A stretch of 64,000 bases of DNA from Alphaproteobacteria bacterium (GTDB lineage: Bacteria; Pseudomonadota; Alphaproteobacteria; Rhizobiales; GCA-2746425). The translations under genes and the position numbers were made by a program. Below the pieces are notes generated by a model. It saw nothing but the letters and a program-made list of their open reading frames with translations, searched no databases and had not been told where the DNA came from. Below are positions 36,182 through 44,800 of the stretch, one piece after another; the stretch's first letter is position 1; each line of letters opens with the position of its first letter. The stretch spans positions 248,001 to 312,000 of the forward strand of contig JANSWZ010000003.1 in NCBI GenBank assembly GCA_024743215.1, read 5' to 3'.

Positions 36182-37030
36182 ATGAGCGTTGGGATAGATA
36201 AGGATCGACCACTCGTACTTGTTGGCGCGGGCAAGATGGGCGGCGCGATGTTGCAGGGTTGGCTGTCCAAAGGATTGGCCGAGGGCGCTGTGCATGTGAT
36301 CGACCCCGGTCTCAATGAGAGCCAACGCGCAGAGTTGCAGGGTCAGGGCGTTATCGTTCATGACAGTGCGGATGATGTGCCTACGCCAGGTCTGCTGATG
36401 CTGGCAGTCAAACCCCAGATGATGGGAAAAGTGCTGCCGGGCCTGGCCGGTTTTTCAGACCGATCAGATGCGACTGGCATGATTGTTCTGTCGGTCGCCG
36501 CAGGCATAACGATTGCAACCTTGACCAAAACATTCGGCAATGAGGCTCTGGTTATCCGGTCCATGCCAAACACACCTGCTTTGGTTGGGCGCGGAGTGAC
36601 AGGGTTGTTTCCATCCCGGGAAATGACACCGCAGCAGAAGGACTTCATTGCTGAATTGTTGGAAGCCATCGGCAAGGCCGTGTGGGTGGACAGCGAAGAA
36701 GCCATTAATGCGGTAACAGCCGTATCGGGCAGTGGTCCTGCCTATGTGTTCCATCTGGTCGAAGCTATGGCTCAGGCAGGCAAGGCGCTGGGATTGCCAG
36801 AAGATGTGGCGATGATTCTGGCTCGGGAAACTGTTTCAGGGGCAGGCGAATTACTGCACCAGTCTTCGGACAGCGCTGAGACCCTTCGTGTGAATGTGAC
36901 ATCGCCGAAAGGCACGACAGCTGCCGGACTGGATGTTCTCATGGCGTCTGACGGTCTGCCCCCATTGATAGAAGAAACAGTTCGGGCTGCGCATAAGCGT
37001 GCAATCGAGTTGGGTAAGGTGGCCGACTAA
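36182..37030 (+). CDS. proC: pyrroline-5-carboxylate reductase
   Basis: Last step of proline synthesis: reduces pyrroline-5-carboxylate with NAD(P)H. 282 residues. N-terminal Rossmann loop VGAGKMGGAMLQGWL (about residues 12-26), VKPQMM, SMPNTPALVG, and the C-terminal signature VSGSGPAYVFHLVEAM with TSPKGTTAAGLDVL. Same operon as the YbjN gene. Confidence 0.96.
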   Translation: MSVGIDKDRPLVLVGAGKMGGAMLQGWLSKGLAEGAVHVIDPGLNESQRAELQGQGVIVHDSADDVPTPGLLMLAVKPQMMGKVLPGLAGFSDRSDATGMIVLSVAAGITIATLTKTFGNEALVIRSMPNTPALVGRGVTGLFPSREMTPQQKDFIAELLEAIGKAVWVDSEEAINAVTAVSGSGPAYVFHLVEAMAQAGKALGLPEDVAMILARETVSGAGELLHQSSDSAETLRVNVTSPKGTTAAGLDVLMASDGLPPLIEETVRAAHKRAIELGKVAD

Positions 37031-37076
37031 GTCTGGTGTTGCGGTTCACTGCACGATCAAAAACGGATTTCAGAGC

Positions 37077-37424
37077 ATGCAACGCAAAAACGAAATCACT
37101 TTCGATGATTTTTTGAAAGTGGACATTCGCATCGGAACTATTGTCGAAGCGGAGCCTTATCCTGAGGCACGCAAACCTTCCATCAAAATGAAGATTGATT
37201 TTGGGGATGCCATTGGCATCAAGAAATCATCAGCCCAGATCACAGTCCACTACACACCAGAGCTGCTTCTGGGGCGTAAGGTGATGGCGGTGGTCAATTT
37301 CCCCCCACGCCAAATCGGCAAATTCATGTCTGAAGTTCTGACATTGGGCTTTGAAGATGAAGATGGGGCCGTTGTTCTGGCGTCCCCTGATCAGGGCGTG
37401 CCGAATGGTCAGCCTTTGATGTGA
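37077..37424 (+). CDS. CsaA/YgjH-type tRNA-binding protein
   Basis: A 115-residue single tRNA-binding (OB-fold) domain protein, like CsaA or the C-terminal domain of MetRS/PheRS beta. Start at the ATG at 37077 (MQRKNEITFDDF). Motifs: FLKVDIRIGTIVEAEPYPEARKP, LKID-type core (KMKIDFGD), and MAVVNFPPRQIGKFMSEVL. Possible chaperone-like or tRNA-linked role; unproven. It follows proC by 46 bases. Its 3' end overlaps the convergent aldolase gene by 16 bases. Confidence 0.9.
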   Translation: MQRKNEITFDDFLKVDIRIGTIVEAEPYPEARKPSIKMKIDFGDAIGIKKSSAQITVHYTPELLLGRKVMAVVNFPPRQIGKFMSEVLTLGFEDEDGAVVLASPDQGVPNGQPLM

Positions 37425-38482
37425 GGGCTCTGGCCCAATTGGGTGAGGAAAACCTCAACATCTTTTGAACAGGTGGCAAAGCTGCAGACAAGGCGCATCA
37501 GGGTTTTGTCAGCTTGTTTCAGATCGTCCGGAATGTCTTCATCCGGCCAAGGATAGAAACTGGCACCCGCTTTTTGCAATCTCTCAATGTCGTTGGCTTC
37601 GAAATAGGCAAAGACTTCATTGGATTGAGGCATCAAAGGTACAGAGCATTTGTCACAGGCGGCAAGGCCGTTGGCCAGATTGGCTGCTTGCTGATTGGCG
37701 TGTTCGGCATTTTTCAACCAAGTCTCGTCTTCCAACATGGCAAGAATTTGGGCGGCCATGAAACGGGGCTTGGAAAAGTTCTGGCCCATTTGTTTTCGTA
37801 TGTAACCGGCTTCGACGCTTGATTGTCCCTCGAAGAAGATCAGCAGGTCAGCTGCCCAGGCCCCGTTTTTGGTGAAACCAAGTGACAGGCAATCGACACC
37901 TGCCCGCCATGTTACATCAGCAGGCGTACAGTTCAGGTGAGTGATTGCATTTGCAAGGCGTGCGCCATCCATATGAACGCCCAAACCGATCTGCTGCTTT
38001 GCCAGTTTCGCCAAAGCGGAAATTTCCGCTGGCGTGTAAGACTGGCCAAGCTCAGTTGCCTGAGTGAGCGACAGGCAGGTCAAACGCCCCTGACGTGATA
38101 CGCCATCAGGGAATTGTTGCAGTACATGGCCGAGACCATCAGTGGTCAGCTTGCCTGCGTGTCCTGAAAGACCAAGAATTTTCAGACCGGGGCTGACGCG
38201 CTCAGGACCATTATATTCATCAACCATCACGTGAGCGTTTTTATGGGCAAGGGTAATGCCACCGGGCTTGGCGAAATGGGCTAGGGCCAATGCGTTCGCA
38301 GCTGAGCCGGTTGCCATCATAAGGCTCTCGACAGGCGTTTCAAAAATTTCGGAAAGTCTGGCATTGACCGCTGCACTTAACGCGTCGCCGCCATAGGCTG
38401 GGGCGACGTCCGGCCCTAGATCAGCCAAGGCTCTTTGAACCTGCGGGCAGGCACCAGCCCAATTGTCACTTGCAAACATCAT
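37409..38482 (-). CDS. ltaE: threonine-aldolase-family PLP enzyme
   Basis: PLP-dependent enzyme of the aldolase/beta-eliminating lyase group; likely cleaves L-threonine or allo-threonine to glycine and acetaldehyde. 357 residues from the ATG at 38482 (MMFASDNWAGACP), which matches the conserved family start. The frame extends upstream to 38509 but that part is a perfect palindrome. Motifs: PAYGGDALSAAVNARLSEIF, TGSAANALAL, HMDGARLANA, and the PLP lysine in SLGFTKNGAW. It lies downstream of bufD in the same direction. Confidence 0.87.
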   Translation of the reverse strand: MMFASDNWAGACPQVQRALADLGPDVAPAYGGDALSAAVNARLSEIFETPVESLMMATGSAANALALAHFAKPGGITLAHKNAHVMVDEYNGPERVSPGLKILGLSGHAGKLTTDGLGHVLQQFPDGVSRQGRLTCLSLTQATELGQSYTPAEISALAKLAKQQIGLGVHMDGARLANAITHLNCTPADVTWRAGVDCLSLGFTKNGAWAADLLIFFEGQSSVEAGYIRKQMGQNFSKPRFMAAQILAMLEDETWLKNAEHANQQAANLANGLAACDKCSVPLMPQSNEVFAYFEANDIERLQKAGASFYPWPDEDIPDDLKQADKTLMRLVCSFATCSKDVEVFLTQLGQSPHIKG

Positions 38483-38509
38483 GACGCAAGCCGTAGCGGC
38501 TTGCGTCAT
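38481..38509. repeat. perfect 13-base palindrome at the 5' end of ltaE
   Basis: ATGACGCAAGCCG (38481-38493) and CGGCTTGCGTCAT (38497-38509) are exact inverse complements around a 3-base spacer. The element sits between the bufD stop and the favoured ltaE start. No T run follows, so it is not a classical terminator; it could be an mRNA hairpin that ends or protects the buf transcript or occludes ltaE translation, or a protein-binding operator. Confidence 0.85.
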
Positions 38510-38529
38510 TCATTTCAAGGCAGGCGCGG

Positions 38530-39096
38530 TCAGTAGCCTCTGGATCGCCCGAGAAGGAAGTCCACCGACAATTTGCCACCGCCTTTGATGACCAGCACCA
38601 GAAGCACAAAAATCCAGAAGGCACGCTGATCCATGATGAGAGATGCCGGGTCACCATCGAACCATGCGCCGATGGTTGTTGCATCAGCTCCATGACCGGT
38701 AATGTCGACAATAGTCATGACAGCGATAAAGCCAATGAAGGCCAGACTTGCAAGACGTGTGAACAAGCCAATCACGATGAGGGCGGGCAAAATAAATTCA
38801 GCCCATGTGCCAAGAATGGCAATCAGATGATAATGCCAGGCAAGGGCGGCGCTGTCATACCCGGCAGCTTCAAAAGCTTTGGGGAAAATCTGAACATAGG
38901 CCCCGCTGGACGGTGTCAGGAAACCGAAAATACCGTCACCGAGTTTCGTTGCCGCTGAATTCCAGAAATAGACCAGCAGGGTTGCTGCAAAGACAAACCG
39001 GGCAGCAAGGCCCATAAACCAGTCCTGTGTTTCTATCTCCAGTGCGCCAAATACCCGGTCATGTAGCCGTGTGAGTGAATCGATTAAGCCGTTCAT
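38530..39096 (-). CDS. bufD: DoxX-family membrane protein of the bufferin operon
   Basis: A 188-residue DoxX/DoxD-like membrane protein with four hydrophobic segments. Start at the ATG at 39096 (MNGLIDSLTRL); an upstream TTG would abut the bufC stop. Typical residues: RFVFAATLLVYFWNSAATKL, AWHYHLIAILGTWAEFILPALIVIG, DQRAFWIFVLLVLVIKGGGKLSVD. DoxX proteins are the usual fourth member of DUF2282-DUF692-DUF2063 operons and may dispose of electrons or help export. It ends the four-gene unit, 13 bases after bufC. Confidence 0.85.
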   Translation of the reverse strand: MNGLIDSLTRLHDRVFGALEIETQDWFMGLAARFVFAATLLVYFWNSAATKLGDGIFGFLTPSSGAYVQIFPKAFEAAGYDSAALAWHYHLIAILGTWAEFILPALIVIGLFTRLASLAFIGFIAVMTIVDITGHGADATTIGAWFDGDPASLIMDQRAFWIFVLLVLVIKGGGKLSVDFLLGRSRGY

Positions 39097-39109
39097 GGAA
39101 GTTCCCAAA

Positions 39110-39874
39110 CTATTTTTTTGTTATTTCAAATTCAGTGAAGACGTTCGCTGACAGGGCGCCAGTTAACGTTGTTGCCAGATCAAAGGCCGGATTGGACAGA
39201 AGCCCTGCCTGGGCTGCTGCACCAAGCGTACCGCCTTGTTGCAGGGTGGATAAGAAAGCATATGCGCCCTGAGGCAGGCCGCGCACTTCGACCTCCAGCA
39301 TGGGGCGACAAACCATAACTGATTGCGGCGTATTGGCTGGCACATCCAACTCACTGCCCTGACTGTTGGATTGCCAGATTGACAATATGGCGTAGTCAGA
39401 CTCAATCAGACACAGGGATGGGTGTGTTTGAAATGCAAGAGCCTCAAACTGGTCTGGCGCGATCTGTTCCAGCTGTGCCGGGTCCAACGGTTCGGCGTTG
39501 CCGGCATGGTAGGCAGATCTGCGTGCACTCTCCAGTCGCGCTACATCACCCAGATAAGGCACGGAGGCTGCGGGAGGGAAACCATCCAGAAAGGCTGGAA
39601 ACTCGGTTCCGTAATGCAACATGACCGGAGACGCAGGCGGCTGATTGATTACAAATTCTCTTGATGCAGCCTGAAAAAACGCTTCTCCGACAAGGGTCTG
39701 AACCACCGGAAAACGGCTGGCAAGCGCATCAATAAGGCTGACAATGACGTTGTTGCGGTAAACGTCAAATCGCGTTGTTGCGGGAACTCCATCTGGGTTT
39801 ATCACGCCATCAGGCACGGGGCTTCCCGGCTGTAAAAGCGCTTCTGCAAATGGGCGCAGGCTTTCGCTAGCCAT
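39110..39874 (-). CDS. bufC: DUF2063-family partner of the bufferin oxidase (HvfC/BufC)
   Basis: A 254-residue protein of the putative DNA-binding DUF2063 family, the partner subunit that recognises the precursor peptide for the DUF692 oxidase. The N-terminal helical domain (TRFDVYRNNVIVSLIDALASRFPVV, in part) is diagnostic, followed by FPAFLDGFPPAASVPYLGDVARLE and a beta-rich C-terminal half. The ATG at 39874 overlaps the bufB stop by 8 bases, indicating translational coupling and complex formation. Despite the family name, DNA binding is not expected here. Confidence 0.88.
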   Translation of the reverse strand: MASESLRPFAEALLQPGSPVPDGVINPDGVPATTRFDVYRNNVIVSLIDALASRFPVVQTLVGEAFFQAASREFVINQPPASPVMLHYGTEFPAFLDGFPPAASVPYLGDVARLESARRSAYHAGNAEPLDPAQLEQIAPDQFEALAFQTHPSLCLIESDYAILSIWQSNSQGSELDVPANTPQSVMVCRPMLEVEVRGLPQGAYAFLSTLQQGGTLGAAAQAGLLSNPAFDLATTLTGALSANVFTEFEITKK

Positions 39875-40763
39875 GACGCCGGCCAAGCAGCGGATTGCGC
39901 TCCATTATCAGCTCAGCCTGTTTGGCCTGGTCCAGAAGCGTCGCAAAATCCGGCACATCATTGTCCCATTCAATCAAGGTCGGGCGTGGTCCGCCCAGAA
40001 CTATGGTTCGTTCGTACAAGGCCCAGACCGCTTCATCAACGGCTCTGTCATGAGCGTCGATCAACAGCGGAGCCCCGGTTTCATCCTTATCGGGTGCATG
40101 ACCACCCAGATGAATTTCGCCGACAATGTGCAAGGGGAACTGAGCGATGTATTTTTGTGGATCATATTGCTGATTCGTGGCGCTTACATAGACGTTGTTC
40201 ACGTCCAGTAGCAGCCCGCAGCCGGTTTGATCAGTGATGCGGGTGAGAAATTCTATTTCGCTCATGGATGACTGATCGAACGCCACATAGAGCGAGGGGT
40301 TTTCCAACAGCATTTGCCGGCCAATGACTTGCTGCACTTCGTCGATGTGGTCGATAACGCGGGCAAGAGTCTGCTCGGTGTAAGGAACAGGCAGCAGATC
40401 GTTCAGGAAATGGGTTTCATGACTGGACCAGGCCAGATGCTCGGAAAACAAGCCGGGTTGGTAACGCTCATTGAGATCTTTGAGGCGACCAAGATGGTCC
40501 TGATTCAACGCGCCTTCTCCGCCAATTGACAATCCCACACCGTGCAAGGACAGCGGGTAATGCTCGCGGATGCTTTCAAGAAAATGATGTGGTGGGCCAC
40601 CAGCGCCCATGTAGTTTTCGGGGTGAACCTCAAACCAGCCAAGATCAGGTTTCAGGTTAAGTATGTCTGAGTAATGTTCCGCTTTCAGCCCGACTCCGGC
40701 CCGATCCGGAATACGCGCATCAACACGTTTTTCGGCGGAAGCGGGTGGCATGGTCTGGAACAT
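39867..40763 (-). CDS. bufB: DUF692 multinuclear iron oxidase (HvfB/BufB), RiPP-modifying enzyme
   Basis: A 298-residue TIM-barrel of the MNIO (DUF692) family, related to methanobactin synthase MbnB. Such enzymes use two or three iron ions to convert peptide cysteines to oxazolone/thioamide or thiooxazole groups. Family motifs and iron ligands are present: GVGLKAEHY, WFEVHPENYMG, SLHGVGLSIGG, FSEHLAWS, LLENPS, LLDVNNVYVSA, EIHLGGHA, IDAHDRAV and LIEWDNDVP. The start at 40763 is 87 bases after the precursor gene, separated by a strong hairpin. Coupled to bufC. Confidence 0.92.
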   Translation of the reverse strand: MFQTMPPASAEKRVDARIPDRAGVGLKAEHYSDILNLKPDLGWFEVHPENYMGAGGPPHHFLESIREHYPLSLHGVGLSIGGEGALNQDHLGRLKDLNERYQPGLFSEHLAWSSHETHFLNDLLPVPYTEQTLARVIDHIDEVQQVIGRQMLLENPSLYVAFDQSSMSEIEFLTRITDQTGCGLLLDVNNVYVSATNQQYDPQKYIAQFPLHIVGEIHLGGHAPDKDETGAPLLIDAHDRAVDEAVWALYERTIVLGGPRPTLIEWDNDVPDFATLLDQAKQAELIMERNPLLGRRHG

Positions 40764-40796
40764 ATCAGGTCTCAGGGTCTAACGATCTAAAGGGTA

Positions 40797-40832
40797 TTCG
40801 GCCCGATACGTTGTATCACGTTCCGGGCCGAA
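40797..40832 (-). promoter_or_regulatory. hairpin between bufA and bufB
   Basis: TTCGGCCCG (40797-40805) pairs perfectly with CGGGCCGAA (40824-40832); the 18-base loop contains a further ATAC/GTAT pairing. It is placed after the precursor gene and before the enzyme genes and has no T run. It is probably a 3'-end stabiliser or attenuator that keeps the peptide transcript abundant relative to bufBCD. Confidence 0.7.
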
Positions 40833-40850
40833 AGTGTTGCAATTGGAAAA

Positions 40851-41156
40851 TTATGCTGGGAGATCGCGGTCCAGAGCGGCCAGCGAACCTTTGCGGCCGC
40901 CATCAAGTTCCATTGTTTCGCAGGTGCCAGCTGGGACGAGTGTCCATGCATTGCCCTGATAATCAACTTTGGAAGTGCCTGCACATGTTGTGCCGGGACC
41001 GGCTGCGCAATCGTTTTTGCCTGCAAGAGAAACACCGAAGCATTTTTCTTTGCCAGCGGCTTCAGCGTCTGTTGAAATTGCTACTGATGAAAGTGCTGTT
41101 GCCATTGCGCCTGCGACGAGTACGGCTGACAGAGTAGTTTTAGTGAAAGCGGACAT
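40851..41156 (-). CDS. bufA: bufferin precursor peptide (DUF2282), secreted metallophore
   Basis: A 101-residue precursor. Residues 1-33 form a Sec signal peptide (cleavage near AEA). The mature peptide has four cysteines: Cys39 ([15 protein letters not shown]), Cys50, Cys58 and Cys79, the layout of bufferin-type DUF2282 peptides. In Caulobacter, bufferins are modified to thiooxazole-containing copper-binding peptides that protect against copper. GGAG is 6 bases before the ATG. First gene of the leftward bufABCD unit. Modification and metal here are inferred from family and operon. Confidence 0.88.
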   Translation of the reverse strand: MSAFTKTTLSAVLVAGAMATALSSVAISTDAEAAGKEKCFGVSLAGKNDCAAGPGTTCAGTSKVDYQGNAWTLVPAGTCETMELDGGRKGSLAALDRDLPA

Positions 41157-41830
41157 TGGATTCTCCGTGTATTGACCGGTTCATATTGTTGTGTTCAGAC
41201 CGCCGACCGTTTCGCCGTTGCGTCTGACAAGACAAACAATGACTGAGTTCGAATTCAATTGAAAATCAAACAGACGTGACGTGGGCTCACCTTTCCATCA
41301 CGGATCTGTGAGAGGCGTTTGCGCACGCATTGCTGGAATATTTGAAAAAAAGGTGCGGCAAAAACGTTCTTTTCTTTCAATAATGCCAGGGAAAACGGGG
41401 GTTGGAGGCTTTTCGCATGCGATTATGGGCTTGCTCTTTGTTGCCATATCTGGCATTTTCAGCACGTAATTGGACAGTAATGCTGTCCTAAATTACGGTT
41501 GGTATCCTTTCTATAGCGATATCATCTGCGCTTCTGCATAGAGCACAATGAATGGGTTAAACGTCATTCCGTGTGCTCTATGCAGAGTTTGGTAGCGACT
41601 TCCTCGCCTGTCGGTGCAAAAGCCCCTCGGGTGGTTTCGTATGCCACAAGCGGCCATGACGGCCGCGTGACCCAAAACATGAGCATCGGCATTTGCCGGC
41701 CCGCTCGCCCGAGCCGCGTTCCTGAAATTCGGGAAAGCGCGACCCGAATGAAGGCCTGTCGCCAAATTCGGGAGTGAATGACAATGACGGGACACAGTGA
41801 TGTGTGGCCCAAACGTTTGGAGTGTTGGAA
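41157..41830. other. long intergenic region bufA / gltB
   Basis: About 670 bases between divergent genes. The left part (41157-41280) must contain the buf promoter. A large near-perfect palindrome lies at 41534-41585. A few short frames exist (for example 41281-41469) but lack ribosome-binding sites and family features. The right 240 bases, between palindrome and gltB start, are relatively GC-rich and could be a long gltB leader. Confidence 0.5.
41534..41585. repeat. 21-base-arm palindrome in the gltB upstream region
   Basis: Arms at 41534-41554 and 41565-41585 are inverse complements at 19 of 21 positions, with a 10-base loop. Ends read CTGCATAGAGCACA and TGTGCTCTATGCAG. The TAGAGCA...TGCTCTA ends resemble dispersed palindromic repeats found throughout Rhizobiales genomes. 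It may alternatively be a structured element of the gltB leader, 246 bases before the start codon. Confidence 0.75.
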
Positions 41831-44800
41831 ATGACGCAAAAGAGAGTATCTCTGCTCAACACAGTTGGACCGGCTGAAATGACCGTGCGGAATCCTGCAC
41901 CCAAACACAAAGACACCGAACGCCAACCAGGTACACCTCGCCACAATGGTGTTCCGGTAGCACAGGGTCTTTACAATCCAGCGCATGAACATGATGCCTG
42001 CGGTGTTGGTTTTATCGCCAACATGAGGAGTGGCGCGACCCATAAGATTATTGAGGACGGAATTCAGATTCTTGAAAATCTGGAGCATCGTGGCGCGGTT
42101 GGTGCTGACCCTTTGATGGGTGATGGCGCCGGTTTGTTGAGCCAGATGCCACATGGCCTGTTCAAGAATGTCTGCGATTTTGATCTTCCGGAACCGGGTA
42201 ATTATGCGGTTGGATTTCTGTTCATGCCTCAGGATGAGGCAACACGTGCTGATTTTGAACGCATGGTCGAAGATGTTGTAACCAGTTGCAATCAGCTTGT
42301 GCTTGGCTGGCGCGATGTGCCTGTCAACAATGCCGGTCTGTCGAAACTGGTTTTGGCAACAGAGCCGTATTCGCGGCAGGTGTTTATTGGCCGTGGCCCG
42401 GAAATCGAAGATCAGGATGCATTTGAGCGCAAGCTGTTCCTGATGCGGAAAATGATTTCCAACCGGATTTACGATGCCAATAATGGCGCAGAAGATACCG
42501 ACTTTTATGTCGTATCACTGTCATCGCGGACCATTGTCTATAAAGGTATGTTCCTGGCGGATCAGCTGGGACCCTATTATTTGGATTTGAAAAACCCTCT
42601 GTTCGAATCTGCCCTGGCGCTTGTGCATCAGCGCTTTTCAACAAATACCTTTCCGTCCTGGAAATTGGCTCATCCCTATCGGATGGTGGCTCATAATGGC
42701 GAAATCAATACACTTCGTGGCAATGTCAACTGGATGGCCGCGCGCCAGGCGTCGGTAAAATCTCCATTGTTCGGTGATTCCATGCCGAAGCTGTGGCCCA
42801 TTTCCTATGAAGGACAGTCGGATACCGCCTGTTTCGACAACGCTCTGGAATTCCTCACAATGGGTGGATATGAGCTGTCCCATGCAGCCATGATGCTGGT
42901 GCCGGAAGCCTGGGCAGGAAATCCGCTGATGGGTGAAGATCGTCGTGCGTTTTACGCTTATCACGCGGCGATGATGGAGCCATGGGATGGTCCTGCCGCG
43001 ATCGCCTTTACCGATGGGCGCCAGATTGCGGCGACGTTGGATCGTAACGGGCTGCGTCCTGCGCGCTATGTGCAGACAGATGATGGCTGCGTTATCATGG
43101 CGTCAGAAGTGGGCGTTTTGCCAATTGACGAATCCCGTATCGTGAAAAAATGGCGTCTGCAACCCGGGAAAATGCTGCTGATTGATCTGGAAGAAGGCCG
43201 CATCATCGCGGATGATGAATTGAAGTCCAGGATTGCAAATGCAAATCCTTATAAGGAATGGTTGGCTCGGACGCAGATTGTGCTTGAGGAATTGCCGCCA
43301 GTTGGAGCAAGAGCGCCGCATTCCCATGCCAGCCTGCTCGACCGGCAACAGGCATTTGGGTATAGTCAGGAAGATCTGAAAATCTTGATGGCGCCCATGG
43401 CGACAACAGGGCAGGAAGCCTTGGGATCCATGGGCACGGACACGCCGATTTCGGCGCTGAGCCAGAAGTCCAAGTTGCTCTATACCTATTTCAAGCAGAA
43501 TTTTGCTCAGGTCACGAATCCGCCGATTGATCCGATCCGCGAAGAGATTGTGATGAGTCTGGTGTCGTTTATCGGCCCACGTCCAAATCTGTTCGATCTG
43601 GAAGGGCAGTCAGAGCGCAAGCGCCTTGAGGTGCGTCAACCTATTCTGAGCAATGATGATCTGGAGAAAATCCGGGCGATCAGCGACATTGGTGACAATC
43701 AATTCCAGACGCAAACGCTGGATATTACCTACAATGCCGACACAGGCGCTGCTGGTATGGAAGCGGCCCTTGATCGACTGTGTGAGCGTTCAGAACGCGC
43801 TGTGCAGAATGGCTACAACATCATCATTCTGTCAGACAGGCTGATTGATAAGAAGAGAATTGCGATACCGGCTTTGCTGGCAACTGCTGCCGTTCATCAT
43901 CATCTGATCCGCAAAGGTTTGCGGACTTCAGTTGGTCTTGTGGTTGAGACAGGTGAGGCACGTGAAGTGCATCATTTCTGTGTTCTGGCTGGCTATGGGG
44001 CAGAAGCGATAAACCCTTATCTGGCGTTTGAAACCCTTTCGGATATGCATACGCGGGGCGATTTCCCAGATGTGGTGGATGCGCAGGAAGTGGTGCAGCG
44101 CTATATCAAATCCATTGATAAAGGTATTTTGAAAGTGATGTCCAAAATGGGCATCTCCACGTATCAGTCATATTGCGGCGCTCAGATTTTTGATGCTGTG
44201 GGCCTGAAATCGGATTTTGTGAAACGTTTCTTCTTTGGAACGGCGACACAAATTGAAGGCATTGGCCTGAAGGACGTTTCGGAAGAAACGCTGACCCGGC
44301 ATGAAGGCGCCTTTGGCGATGATCCGGTGTTGCGCACGTCGTTGGATGTGGGCGGCGAATACATGTATCGCGTACGCGGTGAAGCGCATGCCTGGACACC
44401 GGATGCGGTTGCCAAGCTGCAGCATGCGGTGCGGGGTGAGAGCTGGGCAGATTATCAGGAATATGCCGATGCGATAAACGATCAGTCTGAAGTGTTGATG
44501 ACGCTGCGTGGTCTGTTCGACATTCAATTGGCGAATGAAGCTATCCCGATTGATGAAGTGGAATCTGCTGCCGATATTGTGAAACGCTTTTCAACCGGCG
44601 CCATGTCTTTCGGGTCGATCAGCATGGAAGCGCACTCTACGCTCGCCGTTGCGATGAATCGGATTGGGGGAAAGTCCAATACAGGTGAGGGGGGTGAACA
44701 GCCTGAGCGGTTCCAGCCGCTTCCGGATGGTCGACCAAACCCGAAACGCTCCGCCATCAAGCAGATTGCCTCTGGTCGCTTTGGTGTGACCACAGAATAT

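Noticed and set aside
38483-38509. upstream ATG of ltaE within the palindrome
   Set aside because: It would make the palindrome coding (MTQAATACV), whereas family members begin at MFASDN; the downstream ATG is preferred, although initiation at 38509 cannot be excluded.
41281-41469. 62-residue + strand frame between bufA and gltB
   Set aside because: No ribosome-binding site, weak N-terminus and no family likeness; a small protein is possible but not supported.
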